This document shows positions 51,359 through 60,345 of a stretch of DNA of 64,000 nucleotides, in pieces. The DNA is from Propionicimonas sp. (GTDB taxonomy: Bacteria; Actinomycetota; Actinomycetes; Propionibacteriales; Propionibacteriaceae). Both the position numbers and the translations under genes were made by a program. The notes beneath the pieces were generated by a model. It did no database searches, was not told where the DNA came from, and was given only the letters and a program-made list of their open reading frames with translations. Every line of letters begins with the position of its first letter. Position 1 is the first letter of the stretch. The DNA is taken from assembly GCA_013791955.1 (NCBI GenBank), contig VMSW01000001.1:1-64000 (forward strand), written 5' to 3'.

Positions 51359-52353
51359 CAACCTCAAACACCATCGTCAGCCCGCCGACGCAGTCGGGCC
51401 GGGGAGCTAGCGGCGCCAGGTCTGCAGTGAAGGCGCTGGTCGCCAACTGGGGCAGCGAACTGGCCATCGGCGCGGTAATCGTGGTGCTCGCCTTCACGAT
51501 CAGCCTGTTCAACGATCGTTTCTTCACCTACGGGAACCTGATCAACATCATCCAAGCGGTGACCGTCACCGGCATCGCCGCGATCGGTGCCACCTTGATC
51601 ATCGTCTCCGGTCATCTGGATCTCTCGGTCGGCTCAACTCTTGGCTTCTCTGGATTGGTCGGGGTGCTGGCGATGCAGGGAGCGATCCCGGCATTGGGAA
51701 TCGCGGTCGGTATTGGTGTCGGAGCTCTGGTGGGCGTGGTGAACGGGCTGTTGGTCACCTACGGCCGAGTCAATGCCTTTATTGCCACCCTGGGCATGCT
51801 GTCGGTGGTGCGCGGCCTAGCGCTGATCACCACCAACGGTGCGCCCCAGGATGTACCGGAGTCGCTGCTGTTCATCGGACAGGGGAAAGTCGGTGGCGTC
51901 CCAGTCAGTGTCATCATTCTGATCTGCCTGGTCGGCCTCACCCAGTGGTTCCTCTCTCGGACGGTCTACGGGCGCCGGATCACTGCCGTGGGTGATAACC
52001 AGCAGGCGGCCTTCCTTGCTGGCATCCCGGTACGCAGCACCATCATTTTGTCGTTCGTGCTCGCTGGGGTGTTCGCGGCTATCGCCGGCATCGTGAATGC
52101 GAGCAACCTCACCCTGGCCACCACGGATGCTGGCACTGGGCTGGAGCTCGACATCGTGGCCGCCGTGATCGTTGGCGGCACCAGTCTGATGGGCGGACGG
52201 GGCAGCGTCATTGGCGCGCTGCTCGGATCATGTCTGCTCGGGCTGCTTCGCAATGCCTTCGTGCTGCTGCATCTTTCCGCTTATCTGCAGGTGACAGCCA
52301 TCGGCGTCGTCATCATTCTTGCGACCCTCATCGATCAGCTGCGACAGCGCTGA
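51355..52353 (+). CDS. Sugar ABC transporter permease, RbsC type
   Basis: The 332-residue permease has eight to ten membrane helices and the RbsC family loop GRRITAVGDNQQAAFLAGIP near residue 205, which docks the ATPase; the first helix is at about 40-60. The GTG start overlaps the ATPase stop. With one permease gene it probably acts as a homodimer. It passes the sugar from the lipoprotein into the cell. The double-esterase gene follows 31 bp downstream. Confidence 0.92.
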   Translation: MTTSNTIVSPPTQSGRGASGARSAVKALVANWGSELAIGAVIVVLAFTISLFNDRFFTYGNLINIIQAVTVTGIAAIGATLIIVSGHLDLSVGSTLGFSGLVGVLAMQGAIPALGIAVGIGVGALVGVVNGLLVTYGRVNAFIATLGMLSVVRGLALITTNGAPQDVPESLLFIGQGKVGGVPVSVIILICLVGLTQWFLSRTVYGRRITAVGDNQQAAFLAGIPVRSTIILSFVLAGVFAAIAGIVNASNLTLATTDAGTGLELDIVAAVIVGGTSLMGGRGSVIGALLGSCLLGLLRNAFVLLHLSAYLQVTAIGVVIILATLIDQLRQR

Positions 52354-52384
52354 CCCCCCCTCGAACAAGGATTCGGCTTCCACC

Positions 52385-54211
52385 ATGCCCATTGAAAGCG
52401 AACTCGCGGCGGCACTCGAACGGCACAGCCAGCTTCCCCAACTTCCCTGCGGCCCGAACCCGACCAGCGATGCTCGGGCCGGCCATGAGCGCGACGCGGC
52501 CTACTTCACCCCGCAGCACCTGCGTCCGGCAGTAGCTGAGATTGAAGAGACTTTCGCGCCAAGTGAGTGGGGGCAGGTTCCGCTGCGGATCTACCGTCCA
52601 GTACAAGGTGGCGGCGGTCGCCTCCCTACGGTGCTGTGGATCCACGGTGGTGGCTGGGTTACCGGAAGCCTGCACACTGCAGACAATCTTGCCCGAGCGG
52701 TCGCTAACGACTGTGGTGCTGTGGTGGTGTCGGTGGACTATCGCCTGGCGCCAGAGCACCAGTGGCCAGCTGGCCTGGAAGACGTGGTCACTGCCTTCAA
52801 GTGGGTCAGGGAGAACATCGGCACCCTCGGTGGTGACCCTCAACGGGTGGGTGTTGGCGGCGACAGTTCCGGCGGGAATCTGGCTGCGGTGCTGGCTCAA
52901 TGGGCCCGCGACCGAGGCTGGCCGCTACGAGCGCAGCTGCTGGTCTACCCGGTCGTCGATGCCGACCCCGCCGCGGACTATCCGTCGCGTCGGGAGTTCG
53001 CCACGGGGCATTACGTGACCTGGGAGGCCATCGAATCCTGCATTGCTGACTACGTGCCGTTCGGCACCGACTTCGGCAACCCATTGATCTCGCCGCTGCA
53101 TCAGCCGGATCTTCGCTCACTAGCCCCGGCTGTGGTGGCAACAGCAGAACTCGACACCCTGCGGGATGAGGGTGATGCCTATGCGACCCGCCTGGCATCC
53201 CAGGGTGTGCGGGTGATTCATCTCACCGCTCAGGGGCTGCCGCATGGCGCCTTCGACATGATCGGGTGCTCGGCGGCGGCTGAAACGGCGCTGAAGGAGG
53301 CGACCTCGTCCTTCCAGACGTTGCTCAACTCGGGCGTCCCCATCAGCAGCACTGACCCGGCAGATCCAGATGATGTGGACAAGATTCCCTTTCGCTTTCT
53401 TCACGTCGAAAAGGCACTCATGCTGGCTAGGGCGCCGCTGCCTCCCCAGGCTCAGCGGCAGCTGAGCGCGAGTCTGATTGGGTGCGACCAACAGGCCTTC
53501 CGACGGGTCGAGCTCGACTTGAGCAATGCCGTCCGGAAGGCCGCCGAGGAACTGCTCCGTGATCCGGAGTTCCGGCAGGCCCTTGAAGCAATCCCGCTCG
53601 AGGCGACCGACCGCATCGTGGCCCTAGGGGACTCGATCACTGACGACTCCTGCTCCTGGGCCGAACAGCTGAAAGTGGTGTTGGCAATCGCCAAGCCCGG
53701 AGTGACCCTCATCAATCAAGGAGTTACCGGTGCAACCACGGTGGGCCAGTTGGCCCGGATCGATCTGGTTTGCCAGGCGGAACCAACGTGGGTGATCCAG
53801 ATGATCGGCACCAACGACGCGCGGCTGCAGGGGCACAAGAGCAAGGCCCGGATGCTTCAAATAGGTGAGACCAGGCGCAATCTCGAAAAGCTGACCGAGC
53901 TGATCTCCAGGGACGCTGCCGCGGACTTGACCCGGCTGACCCCAACACCGGTGCTCGGCGCGCGGGCCGAGCGTTGGCAGCCGTTCATCGCTGAGCAGAT
54001 TTCGTGGCGATCGGCCGATGTGGCCGAAGTGGCCCAAGCCGTGCTCAGCCTCGATCCGACTGCGGTGGATCTGCACAGCGCGCTGGAGGGTTCTGCGACT
54101 GAGTTGCTACTACCCGACGGGGTGCATCCCACCCTGGCTGGCCAGAAGGAGATCTTACGCACCCTCGTCCTACATCTGGCGAACTACCCGAAGGCCCGGC
54201 ATCGGTGGTGA
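52385..54211 (+). CDS. Two-domain esterase: HSL-type alpha/beta-hydrolase fused to SGNH/GDSL hydrolase
   Basis: The 608-residue protein joins two unrelated esterase folds. The first (about 70-315) is a hormone-sensitive-lipase-type hydrolase with the oxyanion motif HGGGW near residue 85 and the nucleophile elbow GDSSGG near 159. The second (about 405-600) is an SGNH hydrolase with GDSITD near 414, GTNDA near 474 and DGVHPT near 577, which together supply Ser, Asn and His. Both catalytic sets look complete. No signal peptide is seen, so it is probably cytosolic. It ends the LacI-controlled sugar operon, which suggests removal of acyl groups from an imported glycoside. I know of no standard name for this fusion. 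Confidence 0.87.
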   Translation: MPIESELAAALERHSQLPQLPCGPNPTSDARAGHERDAAYFTPQHLRPAVAEIEETFAPSEWGQVPLRIYRPVQGGGGRLPTVLWIHGGGWVTGSLHTADNLARAVANDCGAVVVSVDYRLAPEHQWPAGLEDVVTAFKWVRENIGTLGGDPQRVGVGGDSSGGNLAAVLAQWARDRGWPLRAQLLVYPVVDADPAADYPSRREFATGHYVTWEAIESCIADYVPFGTDFGNPLISPLHQPDLRSLAPAVVATAELDTLRDEGDAYATRLASQGVRVIHLTAQGLPHGAFDMIGCSAAAETALKEATSSFQTLLNSGVPISSTDPADPDDVDKIPFRFLHVEKALMLARAPLPPQAQRQLSASLIGCDQQAFRRVELDLSNAVRKAAEELLRDPEFRQALEAIPLEATDRIVALGDSITDDSCSWAEQLKVVLAIAKPGVTLINQGVTGATTVGQLARIDLVCQAEPTWVIQMIGTNDARLQGHKSKARMLQIGETRRNLEKLTELISRDAAADLTRLTPTPVLGARAERWQPFIAEQISWRSADVAEVAQAVLSLDPTAVDLHSALEGSATELLLPDGVHPTLAGQKEILRTLVLHLANYPKARHRW

Positions 54212-54301
54212 ACTGAGGCTCACCGCTGGGCGTGGGGGTCAGCCTCGATGGCGGACGGCTCGGCTGTTGCCCACGTCGCGCGGCGTGAGACAGGATGACG
54301 C

Positions 54302-55303
54302 ATGCTCCAATTGCGGCTGAGTGTTCCGGCCGACCTAACTGAGGACGTCTTGGCCGTGCTCGCCGATGAACCGGCGATCAGCACCCTTGCCGTGGTGCGT
54401 GGGGCCAGCATTGAACCGCTCGGGGACTTGGTCTACGCCGATGTCGCCCGGGAGGATGCCGATGCTTTGGTCGACAGACTCCGCGATCTCGGCCTGGCCC
54501 ACCGGGGCACCATGCATATCGAGCCGGTGGCCACGTGGCTTTCGAAAGCCGGGCTGGACGCCGAGGAAGCCGCCCCGGGAAGTGCCGCTGACGCGGTGCT
54601 GTGGCCCGAGGTTGGGCAGCGGGCCTATGCCGACTCCGAGCTGAACGCCACCTATTTGATCTTCATGACCATGGCCACGCTGATTGCGGCCATCGCAATC
54701 GTGCTCGACTCCCAGGTGCTGGTGATTGGAGCCATGGTGCTCGGCCCAGAGTTCGGGCCGATCGCCGCGCTGGGCTTGGCCCTGGTGCTGCGCCGACGTA
54801 CCCTCTTCGGCTACGCCTTGCGCACCCTCTTGGTGGGGTTCGTGGTGGCGATCACCGTGACCACCGTGCTCGCGTTGGCGGTCCGCTTCGCTGGCTTGGT
54901 GGGTGCGGACGCCGTCCTGGCGCCACGGCCCGGCACCGCGTTCATTTATCACCCAGACGCCTGGTCCTTCGTGGTCGCGGTGCTGGCCGCGGTGGCTGGG
55001 GTGCTGTCGCTCACTTCAGGTCGGATGGGCGGCCTGGCGGGGGTGTTCATCTCGGTGACCACCGTGCCCGCTGCCGGCAATGTTGCCCTTGGCTTGGCCT
55101 TTTGGTTGCCGGAGGAGATTCTCGGCAGCCTCGCGCAGCTTGGGGTGAACCTGACCGCGATGATGTTGGCCGGTTGGCTCACCTTGGCTATTCGGAAGAA
55201 GCTGGCGGAGCGACGGCCAGTGAACCCCTTCCATCGCGACCAGCTGAGGCGGCGGCGCGCCGATCAGCTGTCGAGGCACGGCCCCGGCATTACCCGCCCC
55301 TGA
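54302..55303 (+). CDS. DUF389 family membrane protein
   Basis: The 333-residue protein has an N-terminal ferredoxin-like region (about 1-75, MLQLRLSVPADLTEDVLAVL) and then six or seven membrane helices with the family stretch LIFMTMATLIAAIAIVLDSQVLVIGAMVLGPEFGPIAAL. This is the DUF389 (TIGR00341-type) family, for which no function is established. It faces the glutathione peroxidase gene with the two stops two bases apart. It has no operon partner here. Confidence 0.85.
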   Translation: MLQLRLSVPADLTEDVLAVLADEPAISTLAVVRGASIEPLGDLVYADVAREDADALVDRLRDLGLAHRGTMHIEPVATWLSKAGLDAEEAAPGSAADAVLWPEVGQRAYADSELNATYLIFMTMATLIAAIAIVLDSQVLVIGAMVLGPEFGPIAALGLALVLRRRTLFGYALRTLLVGFVVAITVTTVLALAVRFAGLVGADAVLAPRPGTAFIYHPDAWSFVVAVLAAVAGVLSLTSGRMGGLAGVFISVTTVPAAGNVALGLAFWLPEEILGSLAQLGVNLTAMMLAGWLTLAIRKKLAERRPVNPFHRDQLRRRRADQLSRHGPGITRP

Positions 55304-55304
55304 T

Positions 55305-55781
55305 TCAGAGCAGCGCGCGAATATCGGCCTCAATGGCGGACGGGTCGACGTTGGGGGCGTAGCGGCCCACCACTTGGCCCTCGCGGTTGATCAGGAACTT
55401 GGTGAAGTTCCACTTGATCGCATCGCCAAGGATGCCGCCCTTTTCGCTGCGCAACCAGCCGAACAGCGGATGGGCGTCGGCGCCGTTCACGTCCACCTTG
55501 GCGAACATCGGGAAAGTGACGCCGTAGTTCAGCTGGCAGAAGTCGGCGGTCTCGGCGTCCTCGGCGAACTCCTGGTTGGCGAACTGGTCGCACGGGAAGC
55601 CCAGCACCACCAAACCGTCAGCCTTGAGGTCTTCATACAACTTCTCCAGGCCGGTGAACTGTGGGGTGAAGCCGCACTTGCTGGCAGTGTTCACCACCAG
55701 CACCACCTGGCCGAGGTATTCGGCTAGTCGCTGGTCGGTGCCGGTGATCGTCTTGGCTTTGAAGTCTTGTAGTGCGGGCAT
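55305..55781 (-). CDS. Glutathione peroxidase-like thiol peroxidase
   Basis: The 158-residue protein has the family motifs NTASKCGFTPQ with the peroxidatic Cys at residue 36, the GFPCDQFANQE stretch with a Cys and a Gln near residues 64-66, and KWNFTKFLI near 123. Cys replaces selenocysteine, so it is the thioredoxin-dependent type that reduces hydroperoxides. A strong AAGGAGG ribosome site precedes the ATG. It is monocistronic and faces the DUF389 gene. Confidence 0.93.
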   Translation of the reverse strand: MPALQDFKAKTITGTDQRLAEYLGQVVLVVNTASKCGFTPQFTGLEKLYEDLKADGLVVLGFPCDQFANQEFAEDAETADFCQLNYGVTFPMFAKVDVNGADAHPLFGWLRSEKGGILGDAIKWNFTKFLINREGQVVGRYAPNVDPSAIEADIRALL

Positions 55782-55865
55782 TGGTCCTCCTTGGTTCCAC
55801 TAGGTGAAAGGGGAGCCAGCGTGCCGGTATTCCCGCCACTGGGTAGTCGGAGGTTGCTGGCGGAC

Positions 55866-56651
55866 TCAGTTGAAGTTGCGGGCGTGGCGCAATATCGGCA
55901 AGCGTTCGCGCACGGCGGCCACCTGGTTGAGGTCGATCTCGATCACGGCCACCTCGGGGTCCTCGCCCAGCTCGAATAGCACGGTGCCAGTGGGCCCGAC
56001 CACCATCGAATGGCCTATCCCGGTGGGGGTGCGTCCGTCCTCAGCAGTGGGTGGACGGGCCTGATCGACGGCGATCACGAACGCGGTGGCGTCCATTGCT
56101 CTGGCGGTGACCAGGGTGCGCCACTGATGCAGTTTGTCGGGCCCCGGGGCCCAGGAGGCGGGCAGCAGAATCGCTTGGGCACCGCGGCTGGCCAGCTGGG
56201 TGAACAGCGCGGGGAAGCGGACGTCGTAACAGGTGGCCAAACCGAAGTGGTGGCCGGCCAACTCAAAGCTGACGGCCTCGTTGCCAGCGCGGATCTGGCG
56301 GGATTCGGCATAACCGAGCGCGTCAAACAGGTGCAGCTTGTCGTAGCGGGCCTCGACCGCACCGGTGACCAAGAGGGTGTTGTGCACCTGTGGGGAGTCG
56401 GTGGTGGTGAACATGCCGGCCACGACTGTCACCCCAGCATCGGCTGCGATTTTGCGCACAGCGTTGGCCCACGGCCCATCGAAGGGTTCGGCGGCATCGG
56501 CGCGCGGCCGGGCAAAGGAGCACATGGTGGCCTCGGGGAACACCACCAACTCCGCACCTTGGGCGGCGGCCTGGGCGGTGAGATCGCCGACCAGGGCGAG
56601 GTTGGCTTGGGGGTCGGTGGTGGCGACAAGTTGGGCGAGCGCGATCCGCAT
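55866..56651 (-). CDS. Carbon-nitrogen hydrolase (nitrilase superfamily amidase)
   Basis: The 261-residue enzyme has the Glu-Lys-Cys catalytic set of the family: FPEATMC near residue 39, YDKLHLFDA near 106 and ATCYDVRFP near 140. It has the length and layout of omega-amidase or small predicted amidohydrolases that cut short amides. The substrate is unknown. It lies upstream of glutathione peroxidase on the same strand with an 84-bp gap and may share regulation. The tRNA-Ser gene diverges. Confidence 0.9.
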   Translation of the reverse strand: MRIALAQLVATTDPQANLALVGDLTAQAAAQGAELVVFPEATMCSFARPRADAAEPFDGPWANAVRKIAADAGVTVVAGMFTTTDSPQVHNTLLVTGAVEARYDKLHLFDALGYAESRQIRAGNEAVSFELAGHHFGLATCYDVRFPALFTQLASRGAQAILLPASWAPGPDKLHQWRTLVTARAMDATAFVIAVDQARPPTAEDGRTPTGIGHSMVVGPTGTVLFELGEDPEVAVIEIDLNQVAAVRERLPILRHARNFN

Positions 56652-56744
56652 GGGGCCAACTGTGGTCGGCCAGCCTCGGCTTGTCGAGCTTGGCCGCGAT
56701 GCTCAGTTGGAGTTGCTGGCCGAGCTACCGGTATCATCGCCGAC

Positions 56745-56832
56745 GGAGGATTCGCCTAGAGGCCTATGGCGCTCGCTTGGAAAGCGGGTTGGGTTCACGC
56801 CCTCACGAGTTCGAATCTCGTATCCTCCGCCA
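56745..56832 (+). tRNA. tRNA-Ser (anticodon GGA) with encoded CCA
   Basis: The acceptor stem GGAGGAT pairs with ATCCTCC. The anticodon arm CTCGC-TTGGAAA-GCGGG gives anticodon GGA for UCC codons, a long variable arm follows, and the T-arm CACGAG-TTCGAAT-CTCGT is standard. The discriminator G is followed by an encoded CCA at 56830-56832. The long variable arm fits tRNA-Ser. Confidence 0.96.
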
Positions 56833-56999
56833 CTACGATTCCAGCTCCGACTGACTCGGTCTGCTCACGCGGGATTGCGCGCCATCTTTCGAGCGATCGC
56901 GGGGCATCGTCGGCCAACGTCCTGCGTGGGCTGATGGGATTCGGCCGCGTTGGTCCCACTACGGGTGCGCGCGAGGTCGTCAGCCACGTCGCCGCCCCG

Positions 57000-57791
57000 T
57001 CAGGCTGACTGGGGTGGCGGAGGTAGGAGGAGCGTTCCGCTGCTCGAAATGGGTGGCCAAACGCTTGAGCCAAGCTCGCGGGAAATGTTCCTGCCGGTCT
57101 CACGTAGGTCGTTGAGCAAGCTGTCCTGCGGGGGAAATTCGTTGCTAGGGAGAACCACAGCGATCGCGGCCACGACGCCGCCGCTCTGATCGGCGACCGG
57201 CACGGCAACCGAGGACTCGCCCAGGATGGCCTCGTCGTGCTCGGTGGCAAAGCCCTGTTCGGCCACGTCATGGAGTTCGGTACGCAAGATCCCCAGATCG
57301 GTGATCGTGTCGCCGGTGAGGCTGCGCAACGAAGACGGCAGGTCGTCCAGGTCCTCGGGGTGGTACGCGAGTAGGACCTTGCCCATCGCTGAGGCGTGCA
57401 TGGGAATCACCAGACCCGTCTCGAGCATCTGCTCGCTTCCGTCGGGACGGGGGTCATGGTGCGCGATGATCACCTCGTTGAACAGCTTCACTCCCAGGCG
57501 GGTGGAGAGTCCGGATCGCCGGGACAGCTCACGGGTCCATCGCATACTCCGGGCACGTACGTCGAGGCTGTCGAGATACACGCTGCTGAGCTTCAGCAGG
57601 GCGGGCCCGAGCATGTAGCGATTGCCGTTCGATTCCTTCGCCACCAGCCCGTGCTGGCTCAGGGACTTCACGATCCCATGGACGGTTGAGGGCGGTAGCC
57701 CCACTGCGGACGCCAACTCGGTGATGCCGAGATGCCGTGAGCCCTGCAGCTTGAGCAGGATCTGCGCGGCTCGGTCGATGGCTTGGATCAC
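57000..57791 (-). CDS. IclR family regulator of the dihydroxyacetone operon
   Basis: The 263-residue protein has an N-terminal IclR winged helix (GITELASAVGLPPSTVHGIVKSL, about 22-45) and a GAF-like effector domain with GLVIPMHASAMGKVLLAY near residue 128 as family mark. The start is a GTG at 57791, preceded by GGAGG. It diverges from the aquaglyceroporin-dhaKLM operon. Two inverted repeats overlap the operon promoter and are likely its operators. Glycerol, dihydroxyacetone or their phosphates could be the effector. Confidence 0.92.
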   Translation of the reverse strand: MIQAIDRAAQILLKLQGSRHLGITELASAVGLPPSTVHGIVKSLSQHGLVAKESNGNRYMLGPALLKLSSVYLDSLDVRARSMRWTRELSRRSGLSTRLGVKLFNEVIIAHHDPRPDGSEQMLETGLVIPMHASAMGKVLLAYHPEDLDDLPSSLRSLTGDTITDLGILRTELHDVAEQGFATEHDEAILGESSVAVPVADQSGGVVAAIAVVLPSNEFPPQDSLLNDLRETGRNISRELGSSVWPPISSSGTLLLPPPPQSA

Positions 57792-57852
57792 CCAGCACCT
57801 CCAGTGTTCGAACCCTCATTATCCATGGGTCGGGAGGCTTTCGCGAATCTCC

Positions 57853-57881
57853 TTGACAGGGCGACTCGCCCTGCATAGCAT
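57853..57881 (+). promoter_or_regulatory. Promoter of the dihydroxyacetone operon
   Basis: A perfect TTGACA (57853-57858) is followed by a 17-bp spacer and TAGCAT (57876-57881), which fits a sigma-70-type promoter. A palindrome, AGGGCGA-C-TCGCCCT (57858-57872), fills most of the spacer. A second inverted repeat (57879-57897) overlaps the -10 box and predicted start. Confidence 0.7.
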
Positions 57882-57897
57882 TCGACAATGCCGAATG
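57858..57897. promoter_or_regulatory. Two candidate IclR operators in the dha promoter
   Basis: AGGGCGA-C-TCGCCCT (57858-57872) is a perfect seven-base inverted repeat in the promoter spacer. CATTCG-N7-CGAATG (57879-57897) is a perfect six-base inverted repeat over the -10 region and start site. Both could block RNA polymerase. Which one the divergent IclR protein binds cannot be told from sequence. Confidence 0.55.
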
Positions 57898-57942
57898 GCG
57901 TTCCAACGGGGGAGCGCATTGGCCCTGTTCAAAGGAGAGCTT

Positions 57943-58698
57943 GTGGATGAGAATAAGCTGTGGCAGAAGCTAGCCGCAGAGTTCCTCGGTACCGCGTTTC
58001 TAGTGTTCGTCGGTGTCGGCTCCGTGCCGGCCCTGGCGGCTGCGCGTGGCACTGCGCCGTTCACGGGAAGTGAGTTGGGGTTCATCTCGCTGAGCTTCGC
58101 CACGATCGTGATTGTGACCGCCTATGTGTTCGGTTACGTGTCCGGAAATCACATCAACCCCGCCGTCACGGTGGGCTTCGCCGTAGCCGGCAAGTTTCCG
58201 TGGAAGGAAGTCCCCCATTACCTCGCGGCGCAGGCGATCGGCGCGATCGTAGGCGCCTTGGGAATCGTCGGGGTGCTGGGCGACTCGGCCGTGAAGGGGG
58301 GCCTCGGTGTTGCCGCGTTCAACCCGGAGGTGACCGCGGTTCCCCAGGCGTTGCTGGCGGAGTTCGTCGGCACGTTCATCCTCGTCTACGCCGTCTTCGG
58401 CGCGGTGTTCCGCAAGGCCGCAGCCGGCTGGTTCGGCTTGGTCATCGGCCTGGCCGTGTTCGCGGCGATCATCCCGATCGCGCCCGCGACCGGGGCTTCC
58501 ATCAACCCGGCCAGGACCATCGGCCCGATGCTGGTCTTGCAGGCACTCGGCGGTGAGGTCCAGTGGAACCAGCTGTGGGTCTACCTGCTCGCGGAGTTCC
58601 TGGGTGGGGTTGCTGCGGCCCTTGCCTTTGCGCTGGTTACCCACACGACGCTTGACAAGTCCAACACCATTCCCGACCTCGAGGTGGTGGCGAAGTGA
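57943..58698 (+). CDS. MIP family aquaglyceroporin (glycerol / dihydroxyacetone facilitator)
   Basis: The 251-residue channel starts at GTG 57943 with AAAGGAGAG just ahead; upstream in-frame codons cross the promoter. It has six membrane helices and two NPA boxes, NPAVTVG near residue 75 and NPARTIG near 188. MIP channels carry water or small polyols; followed by the dihydroxyacetone kinase genes, a role in glycerol or dihydroxyacetone uptake is most likely. Its stop overlaps dhaK (GTGA). The pore-lining residues cannot be classed as strict water or glycerol type by eye. Confidence 0.9.
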   Translation: MDENKLWQKLAAEFLGTAFLVFVGVGSVPALAAARGTAPFTGSELGFISLSFATIVIVTAYVFGYVSGNHINPAVTVGFAVAGKFPWKEVPHYLAAQAIGAIVGALGIVGVLGDSAVKGGLGVAAFNPEVTAVPQALLAEFVGTFILVYAVFGAVFRKAAAGWFGLVIGLAVFAAIIPIAPATGASINPARTIGPMLVLQALGGEVQWNQLWVYLLAEFLGGVAAALAFALVTHTTLDKSNTIPDLEVVAK

Positions 58699-59690
58699 AG
58701 AAGTTCATCAACGACCCTGCATCCGTCCTTGCCGATGCGCTCAACGGCATCGCGAAGGCGCATCCCGACCAGACTGTCGACTTCAAGAACCGGGTTATCT
58801 ACCGGGCCGCCCCCAAAGAGGCCGGCAAGGTCGCCTTGATCTCGGGCGGCGGATCGGGCCATGAACCGCTCCACGGTGGCTTCGTCGGCTACGGAATGCT
58901 CGATGCCGCCTGTGCCGGTGAGGTCTTCACCTCGCCGACGCCGGACCAGATGCTCGAAGCCACCAACACTGTGAACCGGGGGGCCGGCGTCCTCCACATC
59001 GTGAAGAACTACACCGGCGACGTCCTCAACTTCGAGATGGCGGCCGAACTCGCGGCTGCCGAAGGCATCGAGGTTGCCAGTGTCGTGGTCAACGATGACG
59101 TCGCCGTCGAGGACTCCACCTGGACCGCCGGACGCCGCGGCGTCGGACTGACCGTGCTCCTGGAGAAGATCGTCGGTGCGGCGTCCGAGGAAGGTCGCGA
59201 CCTTGCCGCGATCGTTGCCCTTGCCGAGAAGGTGAATGCCAATGGTCGCTCCATGGGGATCGCGCTGACCAGCTGCACCGTGCCCGCAGTCGGGAAGCCG
59301 ACCTTCGACCTGCCTGAGGACCAGATGGAGGTCGGCGTCGGGATCCACGGGGAGCCGGGACGGAGTCGCGTGGCGATCGAGCCTGCTTCGAAGATCGCCG
59401 AGCGGCTGGTCACGCCGATCCTGGCCGACTTCCAGTTCGGCGACGGCCCGGTGATCGTCATGCTCAACGGGCTCGGCGGCACCCCGCTGATCGAGCTCTA
59501 CCTGATGTATGCAGAGGTGGCGAAGCTGTTGGAGCAGGCCGGCGTCTCGGTGGCGCGGGTCCTGGTCGGCAACTACATCACCTCCCTCGATATGCAGGGC
59601 TGTTCGGTGACCATCCTCAAGGTCGATGACGAGTTGCTGGGGCTCTGGGACGCCCCGGTCAGCACCCCCGGTATCCGGTGGGGCATCTAG
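58695..59690 (+). CDS. dhaK: Dihydroxyacetone kinase substrate-binding subunit DhaK
   Basis: The 331-residue protein has GGGSGHEP near residue 52 and the covalent substrate-binding His in GVGIHGEPG near residue 217, with the other family regions intact. DhaK holds dihydroxyacetone as a hemiaminal on this His for phosphoryl transfer by DhaL. The GTG start overlaps the channel gene. It is the second gene of an operon of channel, DhaK, DhaL and DhaM. It is the PTS-dependent type because DhaM follows. Confidence 0.95.
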   Translation: MKKFINDPASVLADALNGIAKAHPDQTVDFKNRVIYRAAPKEAGKVALISGGGSGHEPLHGGFVGYGMLDAACAGEVFTSPTPDQMLEATNTVNRGAGVLHIVKNYTGDVLNFEMAAELAAAEGIEVASVVVNDDVAVEDSTWTAGRRGVGLTVLLEKIVGAASEEGRDLAAIVALAEKVNANGRSMGIALTSCTVPAVGKPTFDLPEDQMEVGVGIHGEPGRSRVAIEPASKIAERLVTPILADFQFGDGPVIVMLNGLGGTPLIELYLMYAEVAKLLEQAGVSVARVLVGNYITSLDMQGCSVTILKVDDELLGLWDAPVSTPGIRWGI

Positions 59691-59701
59691 GAGAAGTGGA
59701 A

Positions 59702-60343
59702 ATGGCAATGGACAACGTCACTGTCGAGACGCTGGTGGATTGGTTGGCGCGGTTCGATTCCGCCGTAACCGAGCAGCGTGACTATCTGACCGAACTCGAC
59801 TCCGCGATCGGCGACGCCGACCACGGCGCGAACATGGCCCGCGGCATGACCGCCGTCATGGAGAGCATCGGCGCTGTCCATCCTGGCACCGTCGGCGAGT
59901 TACTGAAGACCGTGGGCATGACCCTGGTCTCCTCCGTCGGCGGTGCCAGTGGCCCGCTTTATGGCACTTTCTTCCTGCGCATGGGCATCGCCAGCGGGTC
60001 GGTGACTGAGCTCGCCGCTCCCGACCTGGAACGCGCCCTGCGCGCTGGGCTCGAAGGGGTCGTGCAACGCGGGAAGGCTGAACTTGGCGACAAGACGATG
60101 TACGACACGTTCTTTCCGGCGCTGGAAGCCTACGCAGCAGCGGTGGCCGCTGGTTCGGATGCCGGGCCGGCGATCGAGGCCGCTGCGCGTGCGGCCGAGG
60201 AAGGGCGGGACGCGACCGGACCGATGATCGCCCGCAAGGGACGGGCGAGCTACCTGGGCGAGCGGTCGATCGGTCACCTGGATCCAGGGGCGACGTCCGC
60301 GGCCATGTTGCTCAGCACTCTCGCGATCGCGATTGCGCGATAG
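59702..60343 (+). CDS. dhaL: Dihydroxyacetone kinase ADP-binding subunit DhaL
   Basis: The 213-residue protein is all-helical and has DSAIGDADHGANMARG near residue 30, the Mg-ADP binding loop, and GGASGPLYGTFFL near 80, both hallmarks of DhaL. ADP is a bound cofactor that is rephosphorylated by DhaM. The ATG at 59702 is preceded by GGAG, with a second ATG two codons later. The gene follows dhaK by 11 bp and precedes dhaM by two bases. Confidence 0.94.
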   Translation: MAMDNVTVETLVDWLARFDSAVTEQRDYLTELDSAIGDADHGANMARGMTAVMESIGAVHPGTVGELLKTVGMTLVSSVGGASGPLYGTFFLRMGIASGSVTELAAPDLERALRAGLEGVVQRGKAELGDKTMYDTFFPALEAYAAAVAAGSDAGPAIEAAARAAEEGRDATGPMIARKGRASYLGERSIGHLDPGATSAAMLLSTLAIAIAR

Positions 60344-60345
60344 CC

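Noticed and set aside
55305-55781. Selenocysteine glutathione peroxidase
   Set aside because: The active-site codon encodes Cys, with no in-frame TGA.
56833-56999. Possible small gene after tRNA-Ser
   Set aside because: Short open frames here have no ribosome site or recognisable sequence; I see nothing in this 167-bp space.
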